Part shown: positions 44,001 to 56,860 of the stretch, in pieces
Numbering within the stretch: the first letter of the stretch is position 1
Layout: each line of letters begins with the position of its first letter
Assembly (NCBI GenBank): GCA_010279815.1
Contig: QEOQ01000041.1
Coordinates: 1,029,784 to 1,093,783, forward strand
Direction of reading: 5' to 3'
Source: Brachionus plicatilis
Taxonomy: Eukaryota > Rotifera > Eurotatoria > Ploima > Brachionidae
Length of the DNA stretch: 64,000 nucleotides
The notes under the pieces: generated by a model
What the model was told of the DNA's origin: nothing
Databases searched by the model: none
What the model saw: the letters and a program-made list of their open reading frames with translations, nothing else
Program-made: the position numbers and the translations under genes

Positions 44001-47000
44001 CTGAGCACATTTGTTTTCACCTGGTAGACTTTTTCGCCCAGTTTAATGTCCTCGTTCAAATTGAGCACAATTATTTTGTCAGTTTTTTCGGGCGTCAAAG
44101 ACAATTCGAATGTCGACACATTTTTTTGTTGCCTAGGCAACACATTAAATCGAATGAAGCTTTTTCGGCTGGTACGATTTTTAAATCGGCCAATGTCAAG
44201 AGCCCGGTAGATTATTTGCACCAAGCACGAGTGGCACGGCAACTCGGGCTGACTAATGAACAAAGCTCCAGAGGTCGCGTTGAGCACAAACAAAGACTGA
44301 ATGTTGTTTTCTCGTTTGACCACTTTTTCTAGCCTCGAAATTCTCACCGACACAATCACATACTTTAATTGTGACACCGAGTCCTGGTCTATGGCAATGG
44401 CATTGGCAATTGGTATTTTTTTGACTAGAAACGGGTCCAGCTGATCATAGATGTCCAGCTCAATGTCATTTACAATGGGCCTGTGGTCGTTCACGTCCTC
44501 TACATTGACCACTATTCGGCACAGAGCAAAGCGCGACGAGTTAAACTCGCCGCCGCCATTGTCCACCACTTTAATTTGCAGCTCGTGTTTTGACTGAGCC
44601 TCGCGGTCCAATTTGCGCGCCGATGCACTCGTGAACAAACTGAGTCCTGACAGATAAAAGTGGCCCTGGATGTTGCCAGATATAATTTCTGCTCTGAACC
44701 GAGACTGTTCAATTGAGCGTGCTCCTCGGTCAAAGTCGACCAGTGAAATGGTGAACAATTTTTTATTTTTGGCCTCGTTTTCGTCCACTGAAATGTAGTA
44801 GACCGGCTCGGATGTAACAAATGGCTCGTCCACTACATTTACAACTCTGATTGCCAAGTCAAGATAGTAGCTGAAGTGACTGGGCTCCGATTTGAACACG
44901 AGATCATTTTCTTGGTTGGACGCCACGTCCACAGAGTCCCTGTATTGGACAACAAGCACTTTGGTGGTGTAGCTCTGCTCGATTTCATAATCGAATTGAA
45001 TCGAGTGTTTGGTCTGCACCAGGCCGTTGTGGTTGTCGACTATTTGAAAATAGCGGTCATTGGGCAAGTAGAATCGGGTGTTTGTTAAGAGGTTGAAGTT
45101 GATTAGTGTTGTTTTGGCGTCCGAGTTAAGTCTGGCCTTGAGATAGTCGCGCAGGTTCACAATAAAGCCCTCCTGGTCGCTCTCGTGGTACTCCAAGTAG
45201 GCAGGCCATGTCGGCGAGTTTTCCTCTATGTCAAGAGCTAGCAAAAACTCGTCGCCATTGCGGAACAAATTCAAAAGATTGTTGGTGTTTATGCGAAATT
45301 TGTTGTGGTTGCTCAGTGCGTCAACACTGTTCGGTATCCATACTGGCTGTGGACTGGAGTGAAAAATTAGATTCACTCTTACATTGAGGCTCACAGAGGT
45401 GTGCATGTTTTTGACTGTGACTTGAAAGTCGACCAATTTGGACGCCTGATGCTTGCCATAGTGGAAATAGTGGACTAGCTTTGAGAGGCGATGGCTCAAA
45501 TTGATCGCGTTAAACTGCTTCGAATTGAAGTAAATGCCCCCGGTGTGCTCGTCAATTTGAATTAATTTTAAAAAATTTTCATTTATTAAATTTTGCTCTT
45601 GGTCAATGAACAAAATTGTGGGCGCATTGTAAACAAAGAGCGGCTGGTCGATGTCAAATAGATACTTGCGGATTTGAGAGTCGCTAAAAGTGACAAAACC
45701 GACTAGCAGTGATTTTTGCATTTGAACAAAGGCGCTTGTGTGCATTGGCACATTTAAATTAAATGTCACAATGGAGTCAAGTTTGTCGGTGAAAAAGTGC
45801 ATTTTTGTATAGCTTGGCTGCACGTGAACATTGATCACCGCTGTTTCTTCACACTCAACACTTTGATTGAGAGAATATTTAAATTTTAAATGCACCCAAA
45901 ATCTAAAGTCTGCTTGAACATGTGACACAGTGTTGAAATAGAACAATCTGCCATTTAAGTCCAAATAGAAGGGCACGTCCACTTGGCTTTCCAGAGAATA
46001 ACTAACATTAAATTGGTGTCTAGATGGCAGTACGTCAAACGATTTGACCAAGAGCAAATCATTCGATTTTTCCACACTTGTCTGATCGACAACAAGGTGG
46101 TACCTTTTTCTGATCAATGTGGGCACTTGGATCAGATCTGAGCTAAGTGAATCAACGCGAGGTTTCAAAGTTATTTCAAGATCATAGACGCGGGAGTTGC
46201 GGCTGAGAAAATTTGTGTGAAAAAGCTTTAGTTTAAGTGAGAACAAGTGTTTGGGGAGCCAGTGGTCGGGACGAAAATTTGACTTGAACTTGACCACCCC
46301 GGTCACTGCATCAATGTAAAATGTGTCATCGGTCAGATTAAAAAAAGTCACCTGATCACTTATGTTCACTTCCACTTGGAACAATTCCGTATTTATCCAA
46401 CAGTCTTTTGAATTTTTTATTTCATACTCAAAATGAAGTATGGTCTCATTTTGTGGTGAAATTTTGGGCAAATTTTTTTTCGCTTGCTTCAAATCAAGCA
46501 CTTTTTTGACATGGGCTTTCATTTTTGTGCCCAATTTATTTGTGTTCAAATGCTGATCGATTGAGCTTGAATTGATAAATTTTATTTTGACAGGCTCAGT
46601 TTGAATGGACATGTGTTGGACACTTTTCAGCTCTTCTTCTACATTAAACTCCAATTGAATGCTGGCCAGCAATTTCGAGTTGTTGTGGTACAAATGAATG
46701 TGACGATGGTAAATGTGGGGTTTGATGCCGGTCATTTGTTGACCGAGACCAAACGATGGCAACAGTTGACACTTGAGATACAAACTGCCGTAAAAGTGGT
46801 CCACATAGAAACACTCTGAGTCCAATGGGTCAGACGTGTGCACACTGATGTTCAAGCTGCTAATCGCCTGAGAGAATATGCCGAGCAAATTTTGACTAGG
46901 CGACTTTTGATTGTTCATTTTGACTCGTATCAACTCGTTTATGAACGAGTTGACGATCAGCAATCGGTCTAGATTGGGACCTAGGATGAGATAGGCCTCC

Positions 47001-48841
47001 GAATAGTCTTTGATAAAATTTGTTCTATTGAATCTATCCACATTGGTGGTGTAGAGGCCAGATTTTGATTTTAAGCTTAGATAGAGAATGTGGCCGCTGA
47101 GTGCAGGCTCTGCGTCAATTTGGGTTCGATGAACAAATGACAATGACAAACAGTCGTACACATCCGAGTAGGATACCACAAATTTGACACTTTTGTGCAC
47201 CAATGGAGACAAATTTTTGAGCCGTGCGCGAACCACAAGTTCATATGTTTGATTTTTGGTGGTCACTTTGTTCACCGTCACTTGGTTGAATTGAGCCAGC
47301 GCCAAATGCTGATGCAAATTGTTGCTGATTGTTATTTCGTAATCTAGGAGAGAGGTGACCGAGCGGCACAGACTGGACGGTCCCAGGACCGGCCCGGCAT
47401 CAAATAAAGGAGTGCCCGGCATGGTAAGTTTGTTCACTTTGAACTCGGAATTTTGGCTCACGGCTAAGCTGAGCTCGCACAGCCAACCCATGGACACGTT
47501 GAAATCAAGCAGAAAATTAATCTCAAACTCGACCAAGTCAATGCAAACATGGTCTTGACAGAACATAATTTTGTACTTGCTGGTCTCATCAACTATCAAA
47601 TTTGGATGGTAAACAAATGAAACAAGCACTTGGTTGTTGGCCAAGGCCACCAGCTCAAACATGTCCCAATGATCGCCCTGAATCCTAAGCCGATTTAGAT
47701 CGGGCTGCTTGGCAAACTTTAAAATTCTGAACGGCACCAGGCGAGTGTACAAGGCTTTTGTTGTTGTTGTTGTTGCGGATACTTTTTCCACAATTGGATA
47801 GGAAAAATGCTGCTCGAACAATTCGACCAAATTTCTGTTCAAAACAACGTTTACTTGAGCTAGTTCAAAACTTTTCACCTGGTCGAGATACTTGGACACA
47901 AGATCGATTTGTGACTGGTCCAAATTGGTGACCGTGTCGACCAGTCTTTTGTCTAGAGCGTCACTATCCGGCAAATTGTCGAACAGAGAGGCGTTCATCC
48001 TGGCCAGATTGTTGGCCAAATTGAGCTTGATGCCCGCGTCGAACGCTTTCACTTGCACGCTCAGCTCGCTTGAGTTCAGCGCGAACAAGTGAGACGAGCT
48101 CTTTTTCAAGTAGATCTCTCCGGTGTTTGGCAACACGGCCAAGTAAGCACTGTTGGTCGAGTAGTAGTTGATGCGCGCATTCTCGGCCAAGTCCGGGTCC
48201 AGAGCGTTCACTTTGCCAATGAGAGAAAATTCGGCCAAATTGACGAGCCGAAATTGGTCGTCGAACTGCTTCAGTTCGATGGTGTACTCGCTGGGATCGA
48301 ACATGGGCTCGAGGTCGTTGTCGTCGAGTATGCCGACCACTAGGCTGGCTTTGGTGTCGTTCAGCAGTAAGCTGAGCGTGTACTGGTCCTTGGCCTCGCG
48401 GTTTATTCGATCGCGCACGAACGGATCGTCTGTCAGTCTGATCTGGAAGTAGCACAAACAATTGGCCACACTTTTAGTGCACACATAATTGTCGTGGTCT
48501 ATTTCGAATAGACTGATGGCGTCCTGGTCGTAATCGTCTGTTTTCAGACTCAGATTTAGGCTCTTGAAGTTAAAGGCTAGACAGTGTTGGGCATTGTCAA
48601 TGTCCAGTTCAACACTCGGCTTTATTTGGTCCACAAAGCGCACATACACCGACTTTTTGGTCGCGTCCATTTGTTGATAGTGGCGTTTGGACGGCTCGCT
48701 TGGATACAACTGAGACGGATTTAGCTGGCCGATGTTTTCGCTTATGTAGCCGGTGTAGGACTTGTTGGTGAATCGAATCGAGCTGAGCACACGCTCTACG
48801 TGCACCGTGCACACTAACAAAATAAATAAGTAGATGGTCAT
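31677..48841 (-). CDS. Fat-like giant protocadherin (two coding exons)
   Basis: Coding parts 34891-48841 and 31677-32092 give about 4788 residues, near human FAT1 (about 4600). Residues 1-20 form a signal peptide (MTIYLFILLVCTVHVERVLS). About 30-35 cadherin repeats fill residues 30-4000; calcium-binding linkers such as VEDVNDHRP, VRDTNDNRP, INDVNDNRA, VVDVNDNIP, IIDLNDNRP, VMDVNDNPP and VQDLNDNEP are clear, mostly in the C-terminal third. Two EGF modules follow (about 4220-4320), the second with the calcium-binding start DVNEC, then one membrane helix (about 4370-4395) and a tail of about 390 residues. I see no laminin-G domain. Fat proteins act in cell adhesion, planar polarity and growth control at the plasma membrane. 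Donor GTAAGAG follows codon CTT G at 34891. Confidence 0.92.
32093..34890 (-). other. 2.8-kb intron of the Fat-like gene
   Basis: GT at 34889-34890 and AG at 32093-32094 on the minus strand. The outer edge of the inverted duplication (about 32345) lies inside it. It contains a fragment at 32735-32790 (ggctagtgccc motif) similar to the sequence next to the LINE relics near 9966-10005 and 26925-26960, and a possible decayed MITE (33089-33543). Open frames within it are not conserved and not believable. Confidence 0.8.
33089..33543. mobile_element. Possible decayed hAT-type MITE in the Fat intron
   Basis: The right end reads ttgatcaactctg and the interior repeats caagtcaaaattgacttgg and aagtcaaagtcc, as in the elements at 7887 and 29262. 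The left end (ctgtgttggtcaa near 33101) is a poor match and no target duplication is seen, so the limits are uncertain. Confidence 0.4.
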
Positions 48842-49272
48842 TGTGGGACAGAGTAAGTGAGGTAGTTTGGCTGGATAAAAAAGCGACTAGTGTTAGATCA
48901 TAGCTTGTTTTTTTTTGGTCCACATGTGGATCTACATTGAATCTGAAACAAAAATAAAAAAAAATCGAAATTAAAAAAAGATTAATGTCCAAATATGTTA
49001 ATTTATTATAATTTAGAATAGGAAAAGATTATTCAATTTTTAAGATGGACGAAGCTGATTAGAGCGATGACCACTACTTGAACCAGATAAGTGCAGATAA
49101 GAGATTGTTGTTGTTATCACAATGAGCCATCAATCGAGTGGAAGTTCAATTTAGGTCTATTGATTTTATTGTTTCTCTCAATTTTGACATGTATGTGTGC
49201 GTTTGTTGAGAAAAAGACTACTAAAGAAGATTTTTAAAATTTTTGTAAATAATTTTTTTTTTTTTTTTTTTT
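48842..49272. other. 5' flank of the Fat-like gene
   Basis: Minus-strand upstream region. The ATG at 48841 sits in CCCACAATGA, a fair initiation context. A polypyrimidine stretch ending TTTTTTATCCAG (around 48876-48890, minus strand) could be a 3' splice site of a 5'-UTR intron. The first exon and promoter were not located with confidence. Confidence 0.35.
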
Positions 49273-49301
49273 NNNNNNNNNNNNNNNNNNNNNNNNNNNN
49301 N
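49273..49301. other. Assembly gap (29 N)
   Basis: Short gap after a T-run, next to the tail of a LINE relic. Confidence 0.99.
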
Positions 49302-50015
49302 TATTTATTTGTTTATTTATACCGACCTAATGATCCTTCAGAATAAAAATATACTAAAAAATTAAAATAAAGTTAAATAACAAAAAACAGGAGTCTATGT
49401 AATAAAATTAAAAACGATAAGCTGAAATAGCTAGAGGTTTGATTAAATATTTGATAAATAAGGAAAAAAAGAAGAAATTGTTTGGTAGCAATTACACAAT
49501 GGAGTTGAATATTCGATGTATCTTGATCCGAACCCTTTTCTAAACTCTTCCACCACTTCCGTCTGACGACCAGTGGAACATAATTACTCAACACATATCC
49601 TGACATATCTCTCACTCAGCTCAAATAGTCATTTTGAAGTTTATTGAAGGCCTGTTGGTGCATAATATTTTAGGGGCCATCGTATTTCAGCTTCAAAATA
49701 GATCGAACTGCTGAATTTTGAATAACTTGTATTTTTTTGATGATACTTTCTGAGAATGAATTTAAACAAGAAATGGAATAATCCAATATTGATCCTATTA
49801 AGGATTAATTTGGTTTTAGACCCCATTCTCTATTTGAGAGATATTTTATTATATTAAGCCTTGAAGTCATCCACCATTGGACTAAATGTTAGTTTTGAGT
49901 CTACTGTGATTCCTAAGAATTAGACTTTTTCCCACTTATTTAAATTGTTACCATTAATTTTTAACTTTAGTTTTTTTCTCAAAGATCATGCAACATGATT
50001 TTTCATTTTTGATTT
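49302..50015 (-). mobile_element. 5'-truncated LINE relic (reverse-transcriptase 3' end)
   Basis: On the minus strand: LKLKINGNNLNKWEKV, one stop, then FLGITVDSKLTF, the usual 'FLG-TVDSKLTW' block after the RT palm. Farther on SILDYS, then SESIIKKIQVIQNSAVRSILKL follows in pieces, broken by frameshifts. It ends in an A/T tail of taaa-type repeats against the N gap. It is unlike the LINE at 19362-23343, so it is a second family. Confidence 0.75.
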
Positions 50016-53000
50016 GAAAAGCCAACAACAAAATGGAGGTTTATTCAATAAATTAGAAAAAAGAGAGAGAGAGAGAGATAAAGAAAGAAAAATTGATTAT
50101 ACAAACACGCATGTCTTAGAGACTTGAAGAAAAAAAAAATGGGCCGCGGGCATTTAAAAATTTGACCATTTAGGTGTAAAGCAGAGTTAATTAAAATGTA
50201 GACCCGGGCCACTCGAGCGAGTTCAACACTCTAGATGTCAACAGATCGAGCTTTAGTCTATTGTCGTTTTGTGAAGTCTTGGCAGGAAATTTAAATTGAG
50301 TTGTTAAGTGGAAGATGAAAAAATAATTAAATCGCATAATTACGGTTATTAAATCGCCAGAGTATATAATTAAAATTTTGACATTCGAAACAACAACAGA
50401 AAAAAATGGACAGCATGTGAATCAATAATCGGCTCGGATCAAGCGTCGTTTGCTGCACACAACTGATCTCAGCTGGACAGAACAAACACGCGTGTTATTT
50501 AATAAAGGTGTTGTGGGAACTAAACAAGGAAATTGAAGCAACAAGAAAAAAAAATAAAATATTAATAAGTTAGCCGATAACACAAATCAAAAATAAAAAA
50601 GACTTATGTGCTTGACTGAGCGCGATTTTGTTCAAATTTAATCCAAACAACAACGAAAAAAAATTGTTTTTTTTTTTTCCCTTTGAGTAAAATAGCCTAT
50701 GGGGCAAAATTTACATAATTCCTAAATAAACAAAATATTTTTTTTTTCTAATTTTAGTTTAAGACCTTTCGATACAACCGATAAGTGGAATTGAACCAAG
50801 AGAAAGGTCTCATGCAAATATGTTCAATAGCCATTTGTTGATAAAAAATAATTTAAATTTTGACTAATATTTTTCATTATGCCGCTCTTCAAGAACTACT
50901 TCAAATTAACTTATTATTTGAATAACATTTCTTAAAAGTGCTCAAAACGCTAATCATTTTTTTCTCATTTATTTTTTTAATTCTAGTTCGCCTCGTGGCC
51001 AGATTTAACAAAATGTACACGGCCCAGTAAACACACTTAATCATCATTAAGCAGTTGAGCTATTGAGAAAAAATAATAGATACTCCAGAACGTTAATCAA
51101 AATTACTGGATGTAAACATCAGATCTGGTGGTGAGACGCAAAGTTGAAGCAGACAAATAAAAGTGCTGCTTTTCGATGACAGTGATGTTTAAAGTGCGTG
51201 CAATATGACATTTGTTTGTCAATATTTAAAAAAAATTAAATTTTATAAAACTTGATACAAATACATAAAAAAAAATAAATATTTCACCACCTTTTATAAA
51301 ATAAACTACCACTTGTTTGTCTTTGGTGAATTTTCTACCAGGGATGGACTCAAAAACTCCAGCTAAAAATTCAGATTAATCTCAGGGTAAATTTCCAATT
51401 TTGAACGATTCACTGATAGTCTTGATTTTTTTTAATAAATTTTGGTCGTGATCCTTGTGCAGGTTGGAACTATCTTAGATCTCCTTTTCAGTTCAGTCAT
51501 AGAGAACGAAAAAAGATTTTTAAATGAAATTAAGAACTTTTTTAAATAGAAGATTTTAATTCTTCTTAATGACTATACCAGCATCGAAGCAAAAAAATAA
51601 ATAATTTAAGAATATGAGTCTTTATTTTTGATTTTTTTCATATCGATTTATGTTTAAACTCTTAAGTCTTAAGTATGCAACGCGACATTTTTCTTCTCTT
51701 TTTTTTTAAATTTATTCAACAGTCCATTTGGTTAATAAAAATTATTTTCTTTATTTTTTTTTTTTCTATAAGGGTACCAACTCGATCAATTTTCTTAACT
51801 TATTAAATAATAAATTAAACATTGTACAGACAAACAAATATATAAACAAACAAATTGTATCAAGATCCGAGTGTACGGATAGAATCAATAAATTTGAATA
51901 CTCATAAATACTGGAAATTGATTTTAAATACCTTTTGATGTATTTTAAAAGCTTATAAATCGTATTTAAAATTGTAAATTCCAATTTGAAATAACCACTA
52001 TTTTTGGCTATATAAATCTTCATCTATTAATATTTTGTGTCCCTCTCATTTTTTTTGTAACCTGAAAAAGCTTTTGCTCGTTAAATTTAAACTAATAAAT
52101 TATATACTAATAATTTCTACTTAAAAATACTCAGCTTTATTTTAAAAATAAAATCTTTGCAATGAAGGTCTAACACATTGTGACGACTCAAATGATTTTT
52201 TTATTAAATAAAAAAAGGTACTGTAAATTGAACAAATGCACACAAGTTGCCAATTTTAATGCGTTTTTGAACTCAGTAATCAACAATAACTTTTAAACTT
52301 TAACTTTTACTTGTTCTAAATTTGGGCTTCTTGGACAAATATACAAATAATACAAGTCCTTTAAAATATATCAGTTAAGTCCAATAATTTTTGCCATAAG
52401 GAACTCCATCCGGACCTATTTTATAATTTTCTATACCAATTAAAATTTGATTTAATTGAATATAAGCTCAATAAATTATTTATTAAATTAATTAATTATA
52501 AAAAAAGTAATAAATAGCTTAATAATTTTACAAGAACGAATTGTTAATCGATCTTTTAAGGCCAAAATGAAGTGTTTGGCTCTATAGACTAAAACTCTTC
52601 ATTATAATTTTTCGAACTAAATTTTCAATGGAATTTAAGATTTCTTAATTATTTTTTCTTCGACTCTACTTTATTTAAAAATTATTTTTACAAATAAAAT
52701 TAATTTATTTTTGTTCTAAAAATATTATTCAATTAAGCAGTTATAATTTAGAATAAATCATTAAATTTTTTATCTAAAAATTAAAAGGTATTTTGTGTCA
52801 ATATGAATTTGTAATAAAAAAGTTCAAATGAGACTTGATATTCTAAAACACCTAAAAAGTAAATCATTTTCTAATAAACTCTTAAGCAACCAAAAATAAA
52901 AAGAAATTATTTATAGAAAAATTCAGAACTATTTTGCAAATGAAATTAATTTTTATGGAAACCCAAAAGTCGAATTTACATAAATTAATTGCCTTATTAC

Positions 53001-56000
53001 AAAATAAATATTTACAAATTCTTCTTAATCACATTTTTTTGAGTGTAAAGAATTTAATGTTCTTTTTTTTTTCTCTCTACTTGTATCTTAAAATCAAATT
53101 TATTTTTTAAACTTATTTCGATATTTATAAACGAATTCGCCTGGCAATTCTAAAGCTTCTGTTTAATCGTTTGTAAAACTTTATCGATCCTATTTGTATA
53201 ACTTGTACTTTTGTTTAATCTTTTTTTTTTGATTATTTTTATTTAACTTTACTTTACAAGGAAGTTTTTTCAATAAATAAACAAAACAAATAAAACCATC
53301 ACATAAAGCCACAACAAACATTTATGTTTATTATTCAAAGAGAAATGAAGTTAAATCTTGACTTAATAAAAAAAGCGAGAAGTTATCATAACTCTCCATT
53401 TTTAGATAAAATTACTCAAAATCAAATAATTTCAAATCCAAGCTCTTGGCCGATCAATCAAAGATAACTTCAGTAATTAAAGAATAATTCAAATTTTTAT
53501 CGGATCAAATATATTAAAAAAAGACGGGTATTTCCAAAACAACAAATTCAATAACCCATAAAATTCAATCTAGCACTAAATAAATTTTGCGTAGATAATC
53601 TTCAAAAGTTAAATTAATTTTTAAAGTTAAAAGTTCATTTAAATCTATGCGATTATTAAATTTTTATATTTAATAAAATTGTTATAATATTATTTAAAAA
53701 AAAAATTATTAAAATAAAAACAATTCGTATTTTTATATTGATTTAAAAAATAAATTTTTCTTAACTTATTTTAAATTTTAATATAAAACTCTTTTTTTTC
53801 GAAATAGAATTTTTAAAATTTTGAAAACATGTCCTCTTAAATTGTTTGTATTTAATTTTTAGATAAATTAATTAAATAAATCGATTTTCGATTTTTTTGA
53901 AAAAAAAATTAGTTTCTCACGGCCTTTTACTTTGGCCTTTAACTCTAGTTATCATATCGACCTCAAGTAATTTAAATATCTACCTTTTCTGATAGATGAT
54001 AAACACAAAGTGTGAATCACAATATTCAAATTTGAAAATCACTGGAGGGAAACAAAAACTGTCACGCTACATATATACACTTAATTAATTTTTTTTTTGA
54101 ATTTTTAACTTTATTATTTTCTAATTAAAATACGTTTATGTTAAAAAATGTTAAATCTGTTTTTGATTAGAGTGGAATTAAAGAGCATGCTTCACAGACA
54201 TAAACAAAATATTAGAATTTAACAAAGTTAAAGAGTCGACTAAAATTTTGAATCGGCATTTAATTTAAAGCTTTTAGACCTAGAATCATAAAATTTTTCA
54301 GCTTCACTTTGCGGCTTCTGACTGAGCTTAAATTATACTATTTTTTTTTAAATACTAATAAAAAAGAGTTTATTTAATAAAGAAAAAAAAACGAAAAAAA
54401 GTAAAAAAAATTCTAATTAATAAAAAAAAATATGAGTTGATTCTAAATTATTGTTATCGAATTTTTTTTATCTTAACTTTTTTGTGAATCGATAACCAAG
54501 CTATTTAATCAGCTAGATCAACTTAATTATTTTTGTTCTTAATCTGGAGATTTTTTTTAATAAATAAATATTCAACAACATCAACAACAAAAAATAATTT
54601 CCTTCAACAAAAATCCTAAGGACATATTTTACAATTCAAATTTTAAGGTTAATAAGTTGAAGCACCTAAAAATCTCAATTATAATCCATTCACATTCAAT
54701 CATCATGGGGTCAGTTATTTTTAACATAACAAAAAAAATTGATAAAAAATAAAATTTAATTAAAAAATGGCACAAATACCTTAAAAATAAAAACTAAGAT
54801 TAAATTTATTTATTTGTTCAAATAAAATATCTTATCTAATTTATACTAATTTTAATTATTTTGTGCTGGCTAGCTAGGCCTTGCAGGGCACTAAAGGCGC
54901 CATATTGATTTAAATTTTGATTGTTGGATAATGAAGCGTCAAAAACGATAGCCGAAAGCTCGTAAATTTTTCATTTAATTTTATCGTTTTACAGCCTCGC
55001 CGAGCTTTCAAGATAGCTGTCTTGATTAACACTCAAAATCTAGGTGAACTGTAGATAAAACAACTGGCTACTGGCTCTCAATAGCGCTTGCTAATCGAGC
55101 ATACTTGGCCAGCTCTAACTCTAACTCAAAAAACATCTGAATACGGAAAAAATTGTGCCCCATCGATCATAGAGCCCGCGGGAGACTGAAAGAGAGAGAG
55201 ATGCTAATCAAATTAAAAATCAATCAATACTCGGCATCATCCGGGATTTGTCGTGTTCACAAGCATAAATTTTTCTAGTTTACATAAAAGCTATAAAATT
55301 TAATAGAAATTCCTCCAAATTAAGATAAGAGCTAATTCTCCCTAAAAGCCCAAGTGTTATCTCAATTATTTGTAATAGAAAAATCAGATATGTTCTAAAC
55401 ACATTAAGATAACAATTGGCGAAATGCGATACTTAATGGTCAACGTAAATGTGATTTATTCGTTAAACTACTTGAACAGCATAAACATCACGCATTCATG
55501 ACTGAACATTATTATCGATTGTATTACAAATCGATATCAAACTCAGCATGAAGTGCTAAATTGACAATGTAATTACAGGAATTTCCTGTTATTCAAAACA
55601 GCACACTTGGCCAGTGCGTTGTTTGTAAGTTAATGCAGTCTGTGTTTACAAATAAGAAAATTATTTGCTTACTTTAAATGGAGCACCAAATAGCCAGATC
55701 CAACACAACAACAAAAATTTAAATCCGCATTCGACTTGTTTTTAAATCTTTTATTCCACTAAAAAAAGTTTTTTATCCAAATCTTTAAAATTCATTCATA
55801 CTAAATTTGAAATTTTTAAATAAATTGTCTGACTGAATGAAAGGACTGAATGTATTTATTCCATGCCATCAAAGCTTTATCTTAATTACTTTCTAAATAA
55901 AATAGAATACACCACCATTTGAGCTGAGGTATTTCTTTATTTAAATTTTAATTTAGGGTAGTTACCTCCTTGCACAAAATCAATGATTAGAAGAATTGAA

Positions 56001-56480
56001 AATTTAAATGGTTTAATTTTTGTGTTTGAATTACAAAATGCATCTACTAAGTTTAAAAATTTGCTTTTTTTTTTATAAATTTTGACTTTAGTGATGATTG
56101 TCGTTCCTTTAATGTATTTATAAAAAATGGAAAACAGAACGTATTTATTTCAAGTCAAAATTTATGAATTAAAAGCAAATTTTTTCAACGATTGAATTTA
56201 AATTTAAGTCTAAATGAATTATTTAAAAGTAAAAAAATAAGAATTTTTTTTCAATTTTCAAATAAAAATCAAACTCGTTCTATTTAACTAGAAATTTTAA
56301 TTTCAAATATGAAAATACTTACAATATTATCTTAAAAATTTTTATTTTTTTCTGAAACTAAAAAAAAATTTTGAAACATCGCACTTTTTCAATGTAATTT
56401 CAAAAGTAGACTTTTTAAAACTTCTATTATATTTAGTTCCTTCCATCAAGCTAAAGTCTACAATCTGTATTCCAATTATC
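50016..56480. other. Non-coding region upstream of the Fat-like gene
   Basis: No protein or RNA gene recognised. Stretches of higher complexity occur at 50200-50500, 50990-51130 and 54870-55660, with short GA-repeats near 50058-50085 and 55188-55200, and could be 5' exons or enhancers of the Fat-like gene. A minus-strand segment near 50430-50500 has an A/T box followed at about 30 bp by TCAGTT, a possible core promoter, but this is weak. The rest is low-complexity A/T. Confidence 0.4.
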
Positions 56481-56486
56481 ATAACT

Positions 56487-56860
56487 TATTATTTATTATT
56501 TATTTATTAAATAGTTTGAGGAAATACCTCAGGCCACTTAGAGTGGATCAAAGTCCTTCTTTTTAGCGAAAAATTTAGAAAAGGTAAAAATTATACATCA
56601 AAAAAGAAAGAAAGAAAAAAAAATGTTAAAATTTAATAAATATCATCATAACTTAAAAATGGCGAAAATTTTTTCAAGTTACTCTTAAAAGTCTCAATAA
56701 TTTATTTTGCACTTTCAACTAGCATGTCTGAAAAGAAGGCCATAGCCATTCGTAGCTGCCTCGGTAAAATCCTTATAATCATATTTAAAAAAAAGAAAAG
56801 AATGGTTATCTAGTTAATTCTTAAAAAAAAATTTGGGATCCTTTGTTTGACGCAAAGCAT
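56487..56860 (-). mobile_element. Possible LINE 3' relic
   Basis: The minus strand ends with a small hairpin TGAGGTATTTCCTCA followed by an aataaataaata-type tail. Upstream, one frame reads IIETFKSNLKKF, like the C-terminal part of LINE polymerases. Strongly decayed. Confidence 0.35.
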
